From Lachancea kluyveri NRRL Y-12651 (Eukaryota; Ascomycota; Saccharomycetes; Saccharomycetales; Saccharomycetaceae): DNA of 64,000 nucleotides. The notes under the pieces were generated by a model that was not told the DNA's origin, searched no databases, and worked only from the letters and a program-made list of their open reading frames with translations. The stretch's first letter is position 1, and every line of letters begins with the position of its first letter. The stretch spans positions 300,501-364,500 of the forward strand of contig CM000687.1 of the NCBI GenBank assembly GCA_000149225.2, written 5' to 3'. This document shows positions 42,463-51,782 of the stretch, piece after piece. A program made the position numbers and the translations under genes.

Positions 42463-43373
42463 TATTTGGAATTTGATTTGCTTGGTTGCTCAACCGAAGA
42501 AAGAGGATTTATTTTTTCTTACGGTTTGGAAGACCTTTTCTGTTGCTGCTTCCCTCTGGCTAGATTTCTACATATTTTTTATACACATAGATTCTTGTTT
42601 TTAGGTGTTTTATATTAGTGCTACACGCAGTTTAGGCCTGCCTTCCTTTTTTCTTTTCCCTCGAAAGAGTTTTGTTTTCCATTCTTCTGAAATCGAGCCT
42701 TCTCTGTTGCGAATTTGGTGATATTGACATGTTTTTGTCGAAATGAACGGAAACCGGAATTTGACAGAAGAGAAACAATGTTCGTAGGAATGCACATAGC
42801 TATGTAACCGGTAATGCCAAAGACATAGGATTTGTAGATAAAAGGTTGTAGTGTTTCTGGCTCTCTTTTTGACCGTAGTACGGTGCCCCCTTTTGTGCAT
42901 GCTACTCGTGTTGCTGGTTGGGGCTGGTCTTTCCTAAAGGCCTCAAAGTGCAACGTATCAGCGACTCAGACGGGCATAACGTCTTACACGTGCCTTCTTT
43001 TTAGCTGGGCGAGAATGCGGCTTGCCCTATCGGAAAGTGGCATAAGAGGACTCGTCCTGTTCTCTTTTCAATACTAGTGTCATTGATACATTTTGAAACT
43101 ATGCTTCCAGTAAGTGTTCTGTCCAGTAGAACCTTTAAAAGTGACGAGCGGCTTTGGTGTAGTTGCCTGGTTATTGGCCCATTTTTGAGATGGACATGTA
43201 TGTTTGCTTTTTTTTTTTTAAGTGTATGAATGAAGTAAACAACCTTTTTTTGAGCTTTTCATATTGTCTTGAAGCCAAAACTGGCAGGCATATTCCAAGT
43301 GTAGATGAACCTAGTTTTAAATATATGATAAAAAATTAGTACATAATGATCAGCATGTTTTGGTGAGGGTTCA
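42463..43373. other. PAI3-DDR48 convergent intergenic region
   Basis: 911 bp between two 3' ends. Contains a CACGTG at 42987-42992 and a T tract at 43208-43219. Small frames on the minus strand (42610-42953) have no protein-like features. No RNA gene recognised. Confidence 0.5.
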
Positions 43374-44795
43374 TTACCAATCACCTGTTCCATCGTCGTT
43401 GTTGTTAGATCCGTAAGAATCGTTGTTGTTAGATCCGTAAGAATCGTTGTTGTTAGATCCGTAAGAACTCTTCTTGTTGTCAGATCCGTAAGAACTCTTC
43501 TTGCTGCCATAAGAATTGTCGTTGTCGTTAGATCCGTAAGAATCGTTGTTGTTAGATCCGTAAGAATCATCGTTGTTAGATCCATAAGAACTCTTCTTGC
43601 TGCCATAAGAATTGTCGTTGTTGTCAGATCCGTAAGAATCGTTGTTGTTAGATCCGTAAGAATCGTTGTTGTTAGATCCGTAAGAACTCTTCTTGTTGTC
43701 AGATCCGTAAGAACTCTTCTTGCTGCCATAAGAATTGTCGTTGTTGTCAGATCCGTAAGAATCGTTGTTGTTAGATCCGTAAGAATCGTTGTTGTTAGAT
43801 CCGTAAGAACTCTTCTTGTTGTCAGATCCGTAAGAACTCTTCTTGCTGCCATAAGAATTGTCGTTGTCGTTAGATCCGTAAGAATCGTTGTTGTTAGATC
43901 CGTAAGAATCATCGTTGTTAGATCCATAAGAACTCTTCTTGCTGCCATAAGAATTGTCGTTGTTGTCAGATCCGTAAGAATCGTTGTTGTTAGATCCGTA
44001 AGAATCATCGTTGTTAGATCCATAAGAACTCTTCTTGCTGCCATAAGAATTGTCGTTGTTATCAGATCCGTAAGAATCGTTGTTGTTAGATCCGTAAGAA
44101 TCATCGTTGTTAGATCCATAAGAACTCTTCTTGTTGTCAGATCCGTAAGAACTCTTCTTGCTGCCATAAGAATTGTCGTTGTTGTCAGATCCGTAAGAAT
44201 CATCGTTGTTAGATCCGTAAGAATCGTTGTTGTTAGATCCGTAAGAATCATCGTTGTTAGATCCATAAGAACTCTTCTTGCTGCCATAATTGTCGTTGTT
44301 GTTAGATCCGTAAGAATCGTTGTTGTTAGATCCGTAAGAATCATCGTTGTTAGATCCATAAGAACTCTTCTTGTTGTCAGATCCGTAAGAACTCTTTTTG
44401 CTGCCATAAGAATTGTCGTTGTTGTCAGATCCGTAAGAATCATCGTTGTTAGACCCATAAGAACTCTTCTTACTGCCATAAGAATTGTCGTTGTCGTTAG
44501 ATCCGTAAGAATCGTCATCATTGTTGTTAGAGGAACTATACGAGCTGTTGTTATTGTTAGAGCCATAAGCACCCGAACTGTCGGTGTTGTCGTCTAAAGA
44601 TGTTTTGGAAAACTGCTTCCTAACCTGACCTTCCAAGTTATTAAAGTTGTCCTCGCCAATTGTGCTTTTGAACTGATTAACTCTCTCTTCACCAAGATAG
44701 TTTTTTGCTTTGGATACGAAGTCGTCATTACCATTGTTGTCGTTATCGTCACCCTGTTGGTTTGTGAAATTCTTAACTTTGTCGAATAAACCCAT
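43374..44795 (-). CDS. DDR48: Ddr48, Asn/Ser/Tyr/Gly-repeat stress protein
   Basis: A 473-aa protein (S. cerevisiae 430 aa, YMR173W). Residues 1-75 are a conserved N-terminus (MGLFDKVKNF, then YLGEERVNQFKSTIGEDNFN). The remainder is tandem octa- to decapeptides of the kind SYGSNNND, SYGSNNDD, SYGSDNNDN and SYGSKKS, ending NNNDDGTGDW. S. cerevisiae Ddr48 is induced by DNA damage, heat and osmotic stress; ATPase/GTPase activity has been reported and it occurs at the cell periphery, but its role is unclear. A long open frame in another phase on the same strand is a by-product of the repeat. An STRE lies 121 bp upstream. Confidence 0.96.
   Translation of the reverse strand: MGLFDKVKNFTNQQGDDNDNNGNDDFVSKAKNYLGEERVNQFKSTIGEDNFNNLEGQVRKQFSKTSLDDNTDSSGAYGSNNNNSSYSSSNNNDDDSYGSNDNDNSYGSKKSSYGSNNDDSYGSDNNDNSYGSKKSSYGSDNKKSSYGSNNDDSYGSNNNDSYGSNNNDNYGSKKSSYGSNNDDSYGSNNNDSYGSNNDDSYGSDNNDNSYGSKKSSYGSDNKKSSYGSNNDDSYGSNNNDSYGSDNNDNSYGSKKSSYGSNNDDSYGSNNNDSYGSDNNDNSYGSKKSSYGSNNDDSYGSNNNDSYGSNDNDNSYGSKKSSYGSDNKKSSYGSNNNDSYGSNNNDSYGSDNNDNSYGSKKSSYGSDNKKSSYGSNNNDSYGSNNNDSYGSDNNDNSYGSKKSSYGSNNDDSYGSNNNDSYGSNDNDNSYGSKKSSYGSDNKKSSYGSNNNDSYGSNNNDSYGSNNNDDGTGDW
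43383..44530 (-). repeat. Coding minisatellite of DDR48
   Basis: About 1.1 kb of 24-30-bp tandem units whose gene-strand core is TCTTACGGATCTAACAAC with variants. Higher-order blocks alternate acidic (NNND/NNDD) with basic (KKS) units; several blocks of about 130-180 bp are nearly identical, showing recent unequal exchange. Confidence 0.9.
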
Positions 44796-45487
44796 TGTTA
44801 ATTTTTAATTGTGTATGTAGTTGGGATATTAAGCAGTAAAAGCTTGATAATTGCAGTATTAGTAGGGATATTTCAAGGAAAATTACTGAAAAGGAGGAAA
44901 TATTGTGATTTCACACCCCTATTTATCTGTTTTTTTTCCTCTAAATTTCAGGCAACTGTGGCTCGTCATGTACTATAACGAATATTTTTTTCGAGCTTTT
45001 GCCGGCTCCCTTATTCTATGTTTGTATTTTTAGATCTCCCAAACGACCTTCCGAGACACCAAATAGTTTCGCAGCATGCGCTACGTTTCTTTCAGTGTGT
45101 TGAGATGTGCTAAACCCAACACAAAATACCAATGTGTCTCTCCAAACGGGAAGTTTCGCGCCTCCTTGAAGGCTTGGCGTTTCGGCTGCGAGGGGAAAGC
45201 AAAGAATGTTCGGTGCGCGACGTGCTTATTCCTACCTAGAACAGCGTGCAGTACTGGTGTAGCTGAAGCCCGGTGTCTCGAGAATCCAAAGTCCTAAACA
45301 CCCAGTTTGAGGCGACTTGGGTATTAGCGTTCCTCATGTATAACCGACTAAACGGCGACATGTGTTCCTTTATTTTCAGAATACTGAAACCGTGCTTATC
45401 CATTGTTATACTTACATGCAGAGCAAGGATGTTCTGAATTCTTCATATTACATACGGAGGATGAACCTATTAAACCCAAATGTAAAA
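44796..45487. other. DDR48 promoter / HOT1 3' region
   Basis: 692 bp. An STRE is present (below). A 73-codon cysteine-rich plus-strand frame at 45076-45297 looks like chance. A palindromic G/C-rich stretch near 45200 is weak. No RNA gene seen. Confidence 0.5.
44916..44920 (-). promoter_or_regulatory. STRE of the DDR48 promoter
   Basis: CCCCT on the plus strand (AGGGG on the gene strand) 121-125 bp upstream of the ATG, the binding core for Msn2/4-type factors, next to a TATTTAT TATA-like sequence. It fits the stress induction of DDR48 in S. cerevisiae. Confidence 0.55.
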
Positions 45488-47482
45488 TTAAATGCCAATT
45501 AGACTTTGCTGTAGCCAGCCAATAGTTCGTTTCTTTACTTCACCATTTTCGTTCCTATACAACCGACGTTTCTCCAAGGTATCGATCATTTCTTCTGCGG
45601 ACTTGCCCTTTTCTATCCCGTTTAAAATGAACTTATAGAGTCTTTTACGTCTAGCAAACGTCTTGGCATTCTTTTTGACACGCCATTTGTTCCCATAAAT
45701 CTCTTCCAGATATTTAATTGGAGGGTTCCCATCGATTCCAGAAACATACTCCTCCCAAATAGTTCTGACGCTATAAGGGGCTTTCAGTATGGTGTAGTTC
45801 AAATCACGTTTGCGGTTCGGAACGTACCCACCCTGGTTATCACTGTTTTTCAAAACAAGCCTTTCATCACTAGTTGGTGTAGCTCTGACACTTACTTGAG
45901 AGCTAGACATTGCAAACTTTTTTAAGGAATCATCAACCGCTTTTTTCCTCTTTTTTGAGCTCTTAGAATCCCCATTCGAATGCGACGATTCCTGCGTAGA
46001 GTCATGGTATGACCTCTGTTGTTTTGTTAAATGTGGTTGTGAGTGGAAACGCGATTGAGGCTGTAATAATGTTTGTTGTCTGCCTGATAAATCAAACAAC
46101 TCTCTATACGCGTAATCGTCAACTTCATCCTCTTCCTCATTATCCACGCTTATCTCCTCGTCTTCATCATCATCAAGTTCGGAGCTCTTCCTTTTATCCT
46201 CGTCATCCTCTTGGTACCCGTCTTCTTCTCCATCCTCCTCATAATAATCATCCCTGTCGTCATTCTCATTGTCCGTCCCGATTTGGATGTTTATACTTCT
46301 GTGTTGCCTTGAATGGTTTGGCAATGACCCCGATGAAGTATTGGTTGGGTTCAAATGGATCGGAGCTGGCTGGCCAAAATCACGTAGCTGAGAGTGCTGC
46401 TGCGGAGTGAATGCGGTACGACTACTCTGTTTGGCTAAATGATCAAGTGAAATGTTTGGCAGGCTCTCGGTACTATAATTGCTCGTAAAGGCACTATTTT
46501 GATGAGAGTTCTTCAAGGATGATGTACTAGATTGTAATGCTCCACGGTTTAACAGGTTGTTGCCCTTCCTCTTCTTAATGCCATTAGGGTTTAAAGTGAA
46601 AGTGCTTTGCTCTTTTAAAAAGTTTGACAAGTGCTCCGAAGACAGGGCTCGCTGTTGATATTGGGGTAGTCTATTTTGCAACGGAGTTAAAGATGATTGT
46701 CGGACGGCGTTTAGCTGTTGCTGCTTGTTCAAATTAGGAAGGTCGCTGGTGCTCATTATCAACCTCTGCTTTTTGAACTTTTGTGAATTTTTGTTGTTGA
46801 TTTTTTTCAAGTAGTTAGTACTGACATTCGTAATCGAATTCAATAAGTCCGTAACAAATCCATCTTTTTCATTCTCCTCTGGGTTTTCTATCAGTGGTAT
46901 ATGAGCATTTATTTGTTTCATCTCACCCAAGATTTTTTTCATACAGCTCTCGTTTTCTACTTTTAAATCATTTATTGTGCTGTTTTGTTCGTCTATCTTG
47001 TAGCACAGCTTATTGACTACCTCCTCCATTCCTATTAGCCTGGCTGAGACTTCATCCAGCCTTTGGCATACCTGAACGCTCGTTATCGCGGAATGGCTTG
47101 ATGAAGGCACGGTAGATGAAGATTCTGAGGAGATTTGATGTAGTATGCTGGGTTTCGACACTGAATCATGTCTTGTAGAGGCAGTACTGCCCGGAGTATT
47201 GATGTTCAATGAGGAAGTGCTTGGAGCCAGTGTTGTGGCATTCTGATCGTCGAGAAGGGACGTCGTGGGGTTGGTTGCTGCAGTATTTACTTGGTTTGAA
47301 CTTCCAAGCACATCTGCGATAGTGGTGGTAGCGCTGTTTTTGTTACTCGTTGGTGGTAGGGCCAGGCTTAGCCTCAATCCAAGCGAATCAGCACCGGAAG
47401 CGTTGTCACTTATCGGGGCGATACCAGGGTTACAGTTACCGTTACTATTACTTGTCGACATCGTGGTGTCTAATCCTGGCAT
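45488..47482 (-). CDS. HOT1: Hot1, osmostress transcription factor of the GCR1_C family
   Basis: A 664-aa protein (S. cerevisiae 719 aa, YMR172W). Features in order: Ser/Thr/Asn-rich N-terminus; a coiled coil at about residues 135-180 (QRLDEVSARLIGMEEVVNKL and following); Gln/Ser-rich middle; a strongly acidic stretch near 410-450; and the C-terminal GCR1_C DNA-binding domain at about 557-640 (VRTIWEEYVSG ... WRVKKNAKTFARRKRLYKFI). Hot1 is recruited by the Hog1 kinase to glycerol-synthesis genes such as GPD1. It lies beside two of the stress-response genes it would be expected to share signals with, but in the ancestral order this is linkage, not proof of co-control. Confidence 0.92.
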   Translation of the reverse strand: MPGLDTTMSTSNSNGNCNPGIAPISDNASGADSLGLRLSLALPPTSNKNSATTTIADVLGSSNQVNTAATNPTTSLLDDQNATTLAPSTSSLNINTPGSTASTRHDSVSKPSILHQISSESSSTVPSSSHSAITSVQVCQRLDEVSARLIGMEEVVNKLCYKIDEQNSTINDLKVENESCMKKILGEMKQINAHIPLIENPEENEKDGFVTDLLNSITNVSTNYLKKINNKNSQKFKKQRLIMSTSDLPNLNKQQQLNAVRQSSLTPLQNRLPQYQQRALSSEHLSNFLKEQSTFTLNPNGIKKRKGNNLLNRGALQSSTSSLKNSHQNSAFTSNYSTESLPNISLDHLAKQSSRTAFTPQQHSQLRDFGQPAPIHLNPTNTSSGSLPNHSRQHRSINIQIGTDNENDDRDDYYEEDGEEDGYQEDDEDKRKSSELDDDEDEEISVDNEEEDEVDDYAYRELFDLSGRQQTLLQPQSRFHSQPHLTKQQRSYHDSTQESSHSNGDSKSSKKRKKAVDDSLKKFAMSSSQVSVRATPTSDERLVLKNSDNQGGYVPNRKRDLNYTILKAPYSVRTIWEEYVSGIDGNPPIKYLEEIYGNKWRVKKNAKTFARRKRLYKFILNGIEKGKSAEEMIDTLEKRRLYRNENGEVKKRTIGWLQQSLIGI

Positions 47483-47639
47483 TTTTCAAGGCTCAGAATT
47501 TGAAAAGACTTCAGTGTAATAAACAGATACTTTAATCAACTAGAGTGGCTAGCTATCACGTTACATGCATGAGATTCAATTGAGACACATTTCGATGGCT
47601 ATGACGTTATCACCGTTTCTCGTCCACCATGACTATTTG

Positions 47640-47645
47640 CACGTG
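47640..47645. promoter_or_regulatory. CACGTGAC motif in the HOT1-FMP40 promoter
   Basis: CACGTGAC, the preferred Cbf1 octamer (reverse complement GTCACGTG), 38 bp upstream of the FMP40 ATG in the 200-bp divergent promoter. Confidence 0.45.
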
Positions 47646-47682
47646 ACAATGATATGGATATTGCCAGTGTGGACGCTTGAAG

Positions 47683-49764
47683 ATGAATGAATATTCTTAC
47701 GGGTATAATTCTACTAGTAGTATGCAAATAAATACTGTGGATATGACTGAGTCTAGAACTATCATTAGTGCACTTAGGGATGCAGGTACCTCAAGATTCA
47801 TTCAAGTGCTTGTACCAGACCAATTTGTCCCTACTGTTTCCAAAGCAATCCAAATCGCTGAGGATAGCAATTCACCAGACGAAGCTAAGAAAGCATTTCA
47901 TACACCAAGAATGATTTCAAAAGGTGCACATTTCTCTTATACCATTCCTCAAAAGAGGCCTCATTACAGACCGCTGCTTACTTCTACGAAAGCGTTAAAG
48001 GACCTTGGCTTGCGCATGGATTCGAAAATGATGGAAATAATCAATGGTGAGCAAATATACTACGATAAGGAAAAACAGATATTCCCCTATAGTATCGCTT
48101 ACGCGGGATTCCAGTTTGGCCAATTTGCAGGACAACTGGGTGATGGCCGTGTTACGAACTTATTTGATGTAAAAGACGTTAGGGGTCAACGGCAAACTTT
48201 GCAAATAAAAGGTGCGGGGCTAACCCCATTTTCTAGGTTTGCTGATGGAAAAGCTGTGCTAAGATCTAGTATTCGGGAATTCATCATCTCTGAAGCTCTA
48301 CATCACATCGGGATCCCCTCCACCAGAGCCTTGCAGCTAACTTTACTACCTAAGACAAGGGCAAGACGGGCTGCCTTTGAGCCATGTGCCTCAGTGACCA
48401 GGTTTGCTCCTAGTTGGATTAGGTTAGGAAATTTTAATTTGTTCAGGTGGAGGCAAGACGTAAAGGGCTTAGTGGAGTTGGTCGACTTTTGTGTTGAGGA
48501 AGTTTTCGATAAGGGAGTGGCGTTTCCCAAAACCTTAGATATAAACGTCTTTGGCCAGGATTTTTTCCCAGATGAAGTGGACGAAGAAAGCATGCGTGTG
48601 GGACAGGAAAGCCTTGATACGTTGTCGGGAACCACGAAATATGATTTATTCTTTAGACACGTTGTTAACCTCAACGCCGAATGTGTCGCTTTCTGGCAAT
48701 CGTATGGATTTGTAAACGGTGTTTTAAACACGGACAACACTTCAATTATGGGGATTTCCATGGATTTTGGTCCATTTAGCTTCTTGGATAAATTTCAACC
48801 GCAGTATACTCCAAACCATGACGATTTTCAATCGAGGTACTCATTTGCAAATCAACCAGGGGTTGTATGGTGGAATTTGACAAAGTTTGCTCAGGATGTT
48901 GCTGTACTAATCGGTAATGATGAAAAACAACTTGAAAAAGTTTTTAGTGAAGGTTTAGGACAACTTTCAGAGGAAGAGGAATCACAAATTGTTAAGAGAG
49001 TGAATCTGCTGGTTGCACTATCTGGGAATGAGTATAAGTTTAGATTTACCACGAAATATGCAGACATTATGGGGAAGAGGATTGGTATTGATTTATCCAT
49101 CCCTCCTATAATAACAAAAGAGAACGTGGAACATACTGCAGAAAAGGTTCACGAGTTTACAAGTGCCGTTTTAGAACCAATGTTACAAATTTTGTACATC
49201 ACGCAGGTTGATTATAATGGTTTCTTCGTCAATTTGCAATTTTACCAAGGAAATTTTAAGGATGACGGGCCAAATTCGATTAATGGCATGGACGTAGAAC
49301 TCCTTAAAGTCTTTTTCAGCGCGAATCAAGTTGGTAAATTGAGGAAGCATTACCATAATGGAAAGTATGATGCTGATTCCGGCGAAACAAGACGGCTAAT
49401 TGATGGATGTGAGATGCTATCTGCCTGGGTAGATGCGTACATCAAATTGATCCCTGACTACGAAACAAGATTAAAATTAAGTAAAGGTTTAAATCCACTG
49501 TTCACCCCTAGAAGTTATATTTTGGAACAAGTTGTTGACGATTTTATGGAGAACCAACGGGAACGGCTAAACAATCCAGAAACCAAAATCGATGCTTCAC
49601 TTTTGGAGAAATTGTATAAAATGAGTGTCAACCCTTACGATTCCAGTAAGTGGGACAACACCTTGAGACCGGAAGTTGTTAATGAGTGGACAAACAAGGT
49701 TTCGTATGATGATACTGATGAACATGATGATAAATTCATGAAACAGTGTAGCTGCTCCAGTTGA
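47683..49764 (+). CDS. FMP40: Fmp40, SelO-family protein AMPylase
   Basis: A 693-aa SelO pseudokinase-fold protein (S. cerevisiae 688 aa, YPL222W). Visible signatures: YAGFQFGQFAGQLGDGRV, the inverted-nucleotide binding region QIKGAGLTPFSRFADGKAVL, RSSIREFI, and the catalytic-loop equivalent GVLNTDNTSIMGISMDFGPF. SelO proteins transfer AMP rather than phosphate to Ser/Thr/Tyr and act in mitochondrial redox control. The C-terminus CSCSS has Cys at the antepenultimate position, which is selenocysteine in animal SelO. The N-terminus (MNEYSYGYNSTSS) is not a typical presequence; the frame is open 10 codons further upstream but without an ATG, and Met16 and Met23 are alternatives. Confidence 0.95.
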   Translation: MNEYSYGYNSTSSMQINTVDMTESRTIISALRDAGTSRFIQVLVPDQFVPTVSKAIQIAEDSNSPDEAKKAFHTPRMISKGAHFSYTIPQKRPHYRPLLTSTKALKDLGLRMDSKMMEIINGEQIYYDKEKQIFPYSIAYAGFQFGQFAGQLGDGRVTNLFDVKDVRGQRQTLQIKGAGLTPFSRFADGKAVLRSSIREFIISEALHHIGIPSTRALQLTLLPKTRARRAAFEPCASVTRFAPSWIRLGNFNLFRWRQDVKGLVELVDFCVEEVFDKGVAFPKTLDINVFGQDFFPDEVDEESMRVGQESLDTLSGTTKYDLFFRHVVNLNAECVAFWQSYGFVNGVLNTDNTSIMGISMDFGPFSFLDKFQPQYTPNHDDFQSRYSFANQPGVVWWNLTKFAQDVAVLIGNDEKQLEKVFSEGLGQLSEEEESQIVKRVNLLVALSGNEYKFRFTTKYADIMGKRIGIDLSIPPIITKENVEHTAEKVHEFTSAVLEPMLQILYITQVDYNGFFVNLQFYQGNFKDDGPNSINGMDVELLKVFFSANQVGKLRKHYHNGKYDADSGETRRLIDGCEMLSAWVDAYIKLIPDYETRLKLSKGLNPLFTPRSYILEQVVDDFMENQRERLNNPETKIDASLLEKLYKMSVNPYDSSKWDNTLRPEVVNEWTNKVSYDDTDEHDDKFMKQCSCSS

Positions 49765-50525
49765 ACTGAACCACAATATACTAAATATTCAAATTTATAC
49801 GACATTTAAAAGCGTGGTAATATTCTTTGACAGCTTGCCAATTGCACGGTGATGCGATGTAGCTGTTTTGTTTTTATCTCTCAAGTAGTAAGTGTAATCT
49901 AAGTTTGAAAAGGTCTCTTCTTGAGACAGAGCCGTCAAAAAACCTATCCAGCAGGAGCAATAAAAATAATTTTTAGGGAAGATCTCTAGAACATGGAGTA
50001 AAGACTTCAATGTCGGTGCACCTGTTGTTTGATATCTAGAGTGTCAGTTTAGGTCCTTCAAATATAGTTACTGTATCAATAAAGCTCTGAGCCTGAGTTT
50101 TTTATTTTCTATTTAAATTGTGGTTGTTTCTTCTTTAAATCTCTTTTTCAGATAAAAGACATAATATTTCGCCAGAACACAGATAAGTTTCCATAGACCT
50201 ATATTGGATCCAAGACCCTCATTATCATACCTTATGAAACTATTTTTCCTGCATTGTTCTTTAAATATCCCGCAGGTGCGGCGCTATCCCCCTCCTGGTA
50301 TTATCTAAGCAGCCGTACTCAGAAGAAACTTTTAGTAAAAATTATATAAGAGAAGAATTTATTTAGTAACTCTGTAAGAATTCCTTTGAAAACCTTTTTT
50401 TTGTATGCGTTTTATCGAACACAGTACAGTTTCATCATAACCATAATTAACTTGCAATCAGTCCACAAACCAGTTTCGAAAGGAAAACAAAAATCCATAC
50501 ACAACAGAAGTAAATAGAGTATAGC
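49765..50525. other. Spacer between FMP40 and the unknown gene
   Basis: 761 bp, A/T-rich. A small inverted repeat CCGCA/TGCGG near 50273-50284 is the only structure noticed. A minus-strand frame at 49795-50010 has no ATG and is not called. Confidence 0.5.
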
Positions 50526-51782
50526 ATGCTCTCTAATAACATGGATGGGTTCCATTACAAAAATATGGAAAAAAATTTAAAAACACATGCGTTGTGCGAA
50601 CTTTGCACGAATAATATCTGTATTATGACCAAGGATGTGTTTATCAGAGAGAAGAATAATTCAACGCTAGAAGATCATACAGATAAGCGCAACAGCTACA
50701 AGTGTCATGTCTTAAGCGTGATTGATAGTCCAGAATGCGAATCCCTAGGGATCACCTACAATTTTACTGTCAAGAGATATAATAGTTTGAGGCGTGCACC
50801 CTACTTGGCCAGAAATACCAGTCTCAGAAATGTCCCAGGCAGCGGTGGCTCGATCAACTCAGAAACCATCTCGAATAGTGGCGTAGACAATGAATACATG
50901 TTCCTAGAGTGTCCTACTACGTTTAAGGCCGATCCGCAAGGTGTTTTCCCCACAAGACAGGCATCTAGTAAGGTGGACTCTTTAGGTAACTCATTTATTC
51001 GTGAATATAGAGGCACCTCTTTGAGAAGTTCACTTTCATCATTCCACACCATCCCAGAGGAATTAGAGCTTGTCCATGTTAGCTCTTTGTCTCACACTCC
51101 ACCACAATTGCTAGCTTCACGTGCAGCTTCATCAGGAAACAGCTCACCTTGTTTAACCAGATTTGCTTCTATCAAAAAATCGGGAAGTAGTGTACTCTTG
51201 AAGCCAAAACCAAAAGTTTACTTTTCACGTCGTCGTTTACCTGGTGATTTGGTTAACCCGAGTCTTGTAGCAACCGTTCGCAAAGTTGATAGAAAGATTG
51301 TCGATATAATACTAAAGTGTCTTAAGAGGACCTATGGTAAAGTAAAAAGAGCAACCGAAGCGTACCCGATTTACAATAAAGAGCAGTTAGAGGGAAACCA
51401 TAATACTGGCAAGCTCTTTACCAAACAGTATAGCAAAGATGCTCAGAAGTTCAAACAGCTTTTCAGAGATATGGTTTTTAAGATAAACAATAAAACGCGA
51501 GGGTACAAGGAAAAATTCACATCAAAAGTCAGGTGTAACACTCATAGAGCCCCTAACACTAACTTAATAAGTCTGCGTTTCCGAAAAGGTTGCTCAAGAA
51601 TTAAATATGCACTGGGTTTCAAAAGCTCAACCATGAAGCTGGGCAAAAAAAAAAAATCCATCGAAACACTGTCACCGGAGACAGAACCCTTGATTTATTT
51701 AGTACAGTCTAGTGAAAATAACCGAAATCCAGGGCGAAACAAAGAAATTCCTATCCTTGTGATAAAGTATGGTTATATTTGA
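50526..51782 (+). CDS. Unrecognised basic protein, 418 aa
   Basis: A clean ORF with an ATG start, preceded by a purine-rich leader. I do not recognise the family. The N-terminal 60 residues are cysteine-bearing (ALCELCTNNICIM, a C-x2-C-x4-C cluster with further Cys at about 60 and 71). The middle (about 80-220) is Ser-rich and probably disordered. Residues about 225-345 form a Lys/Arg-rich, probably helical region (VRKVDRKIVDIILKCLKRTY, then KQYSKDAQKFKQLFRDMVFK) that may be a folded domain. The tail contains four Lys coded by a 12-A run (51645-51656), then hydrophobic-polar ILVIKYGYI at the end. There is no S. cerevisiae gene at this position between FMP40 and FLC1. No membrane span or catalytic motif is seen. 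Confidence 0.7.
   Translation: MLSNNMDGFHYKNMEKNLKTHALCELCTNNICIMTKDVFIREKNNSTLEDHTDKRNSYKCHVLSVIDSPECESLGITYNFTVKRYNSLRRAPYLARNTSLRNVPGSGGSINSETISNSGVDNEYMFLECPTTFKADPQGVFPTRQASSKVDSLGNSFIREYRGTSLRSSLSSFHTIPEELELVHVSSLSHTPPQLLASRAASSGNSSPCLTRFASIKKSGSSVLLKPKPKVYFSRRRLPGDLVNPSLVATVRKVDRKIVDIILKCLKRTYGKVKRATEAYPIYNKEQLEGNHNTGKLFTKQYSKDAQKFKQLFRDMVFKINNKTRGYKEKFTSKVRCNTHRAPNTNLISLRFRKGCSRIKYALGFKSSTMKLGKKKKSIETLSPETEPLIYLVQSSENNRNPGRNKEIPILVIKYGYI

Noticed and set aside
42610-42953. Two overlapping minus-strand ORFs of about 100 codons between PAI3 and DDR48
   Set aside because: They overlap in different phases, lack family features and sit between two 3' ends.
43259-44572. 437-codon Thr/Leu-rich open frame overlapping DDR48 on the same strand
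   Set aside because: It is a second reading phase of the DDR48 tandem repeat; the true frame has the conserved Ddr48 N-terminus and Ser-Tyr-Gly-Ser repeats.
45076-45297. 73-codon Cys-rich plus-strand ORF between DDR48 and HOT1
   Set aside because: Short, no domain, lies in the DDR48 promoter; Cys richness reflects base composition.
49795-50010. 71-codon minus-strand open frame after FMP40
   Set aside because: It has no ATG start, and no donor or TACTAAC branch point upstream that could make it a second exon.
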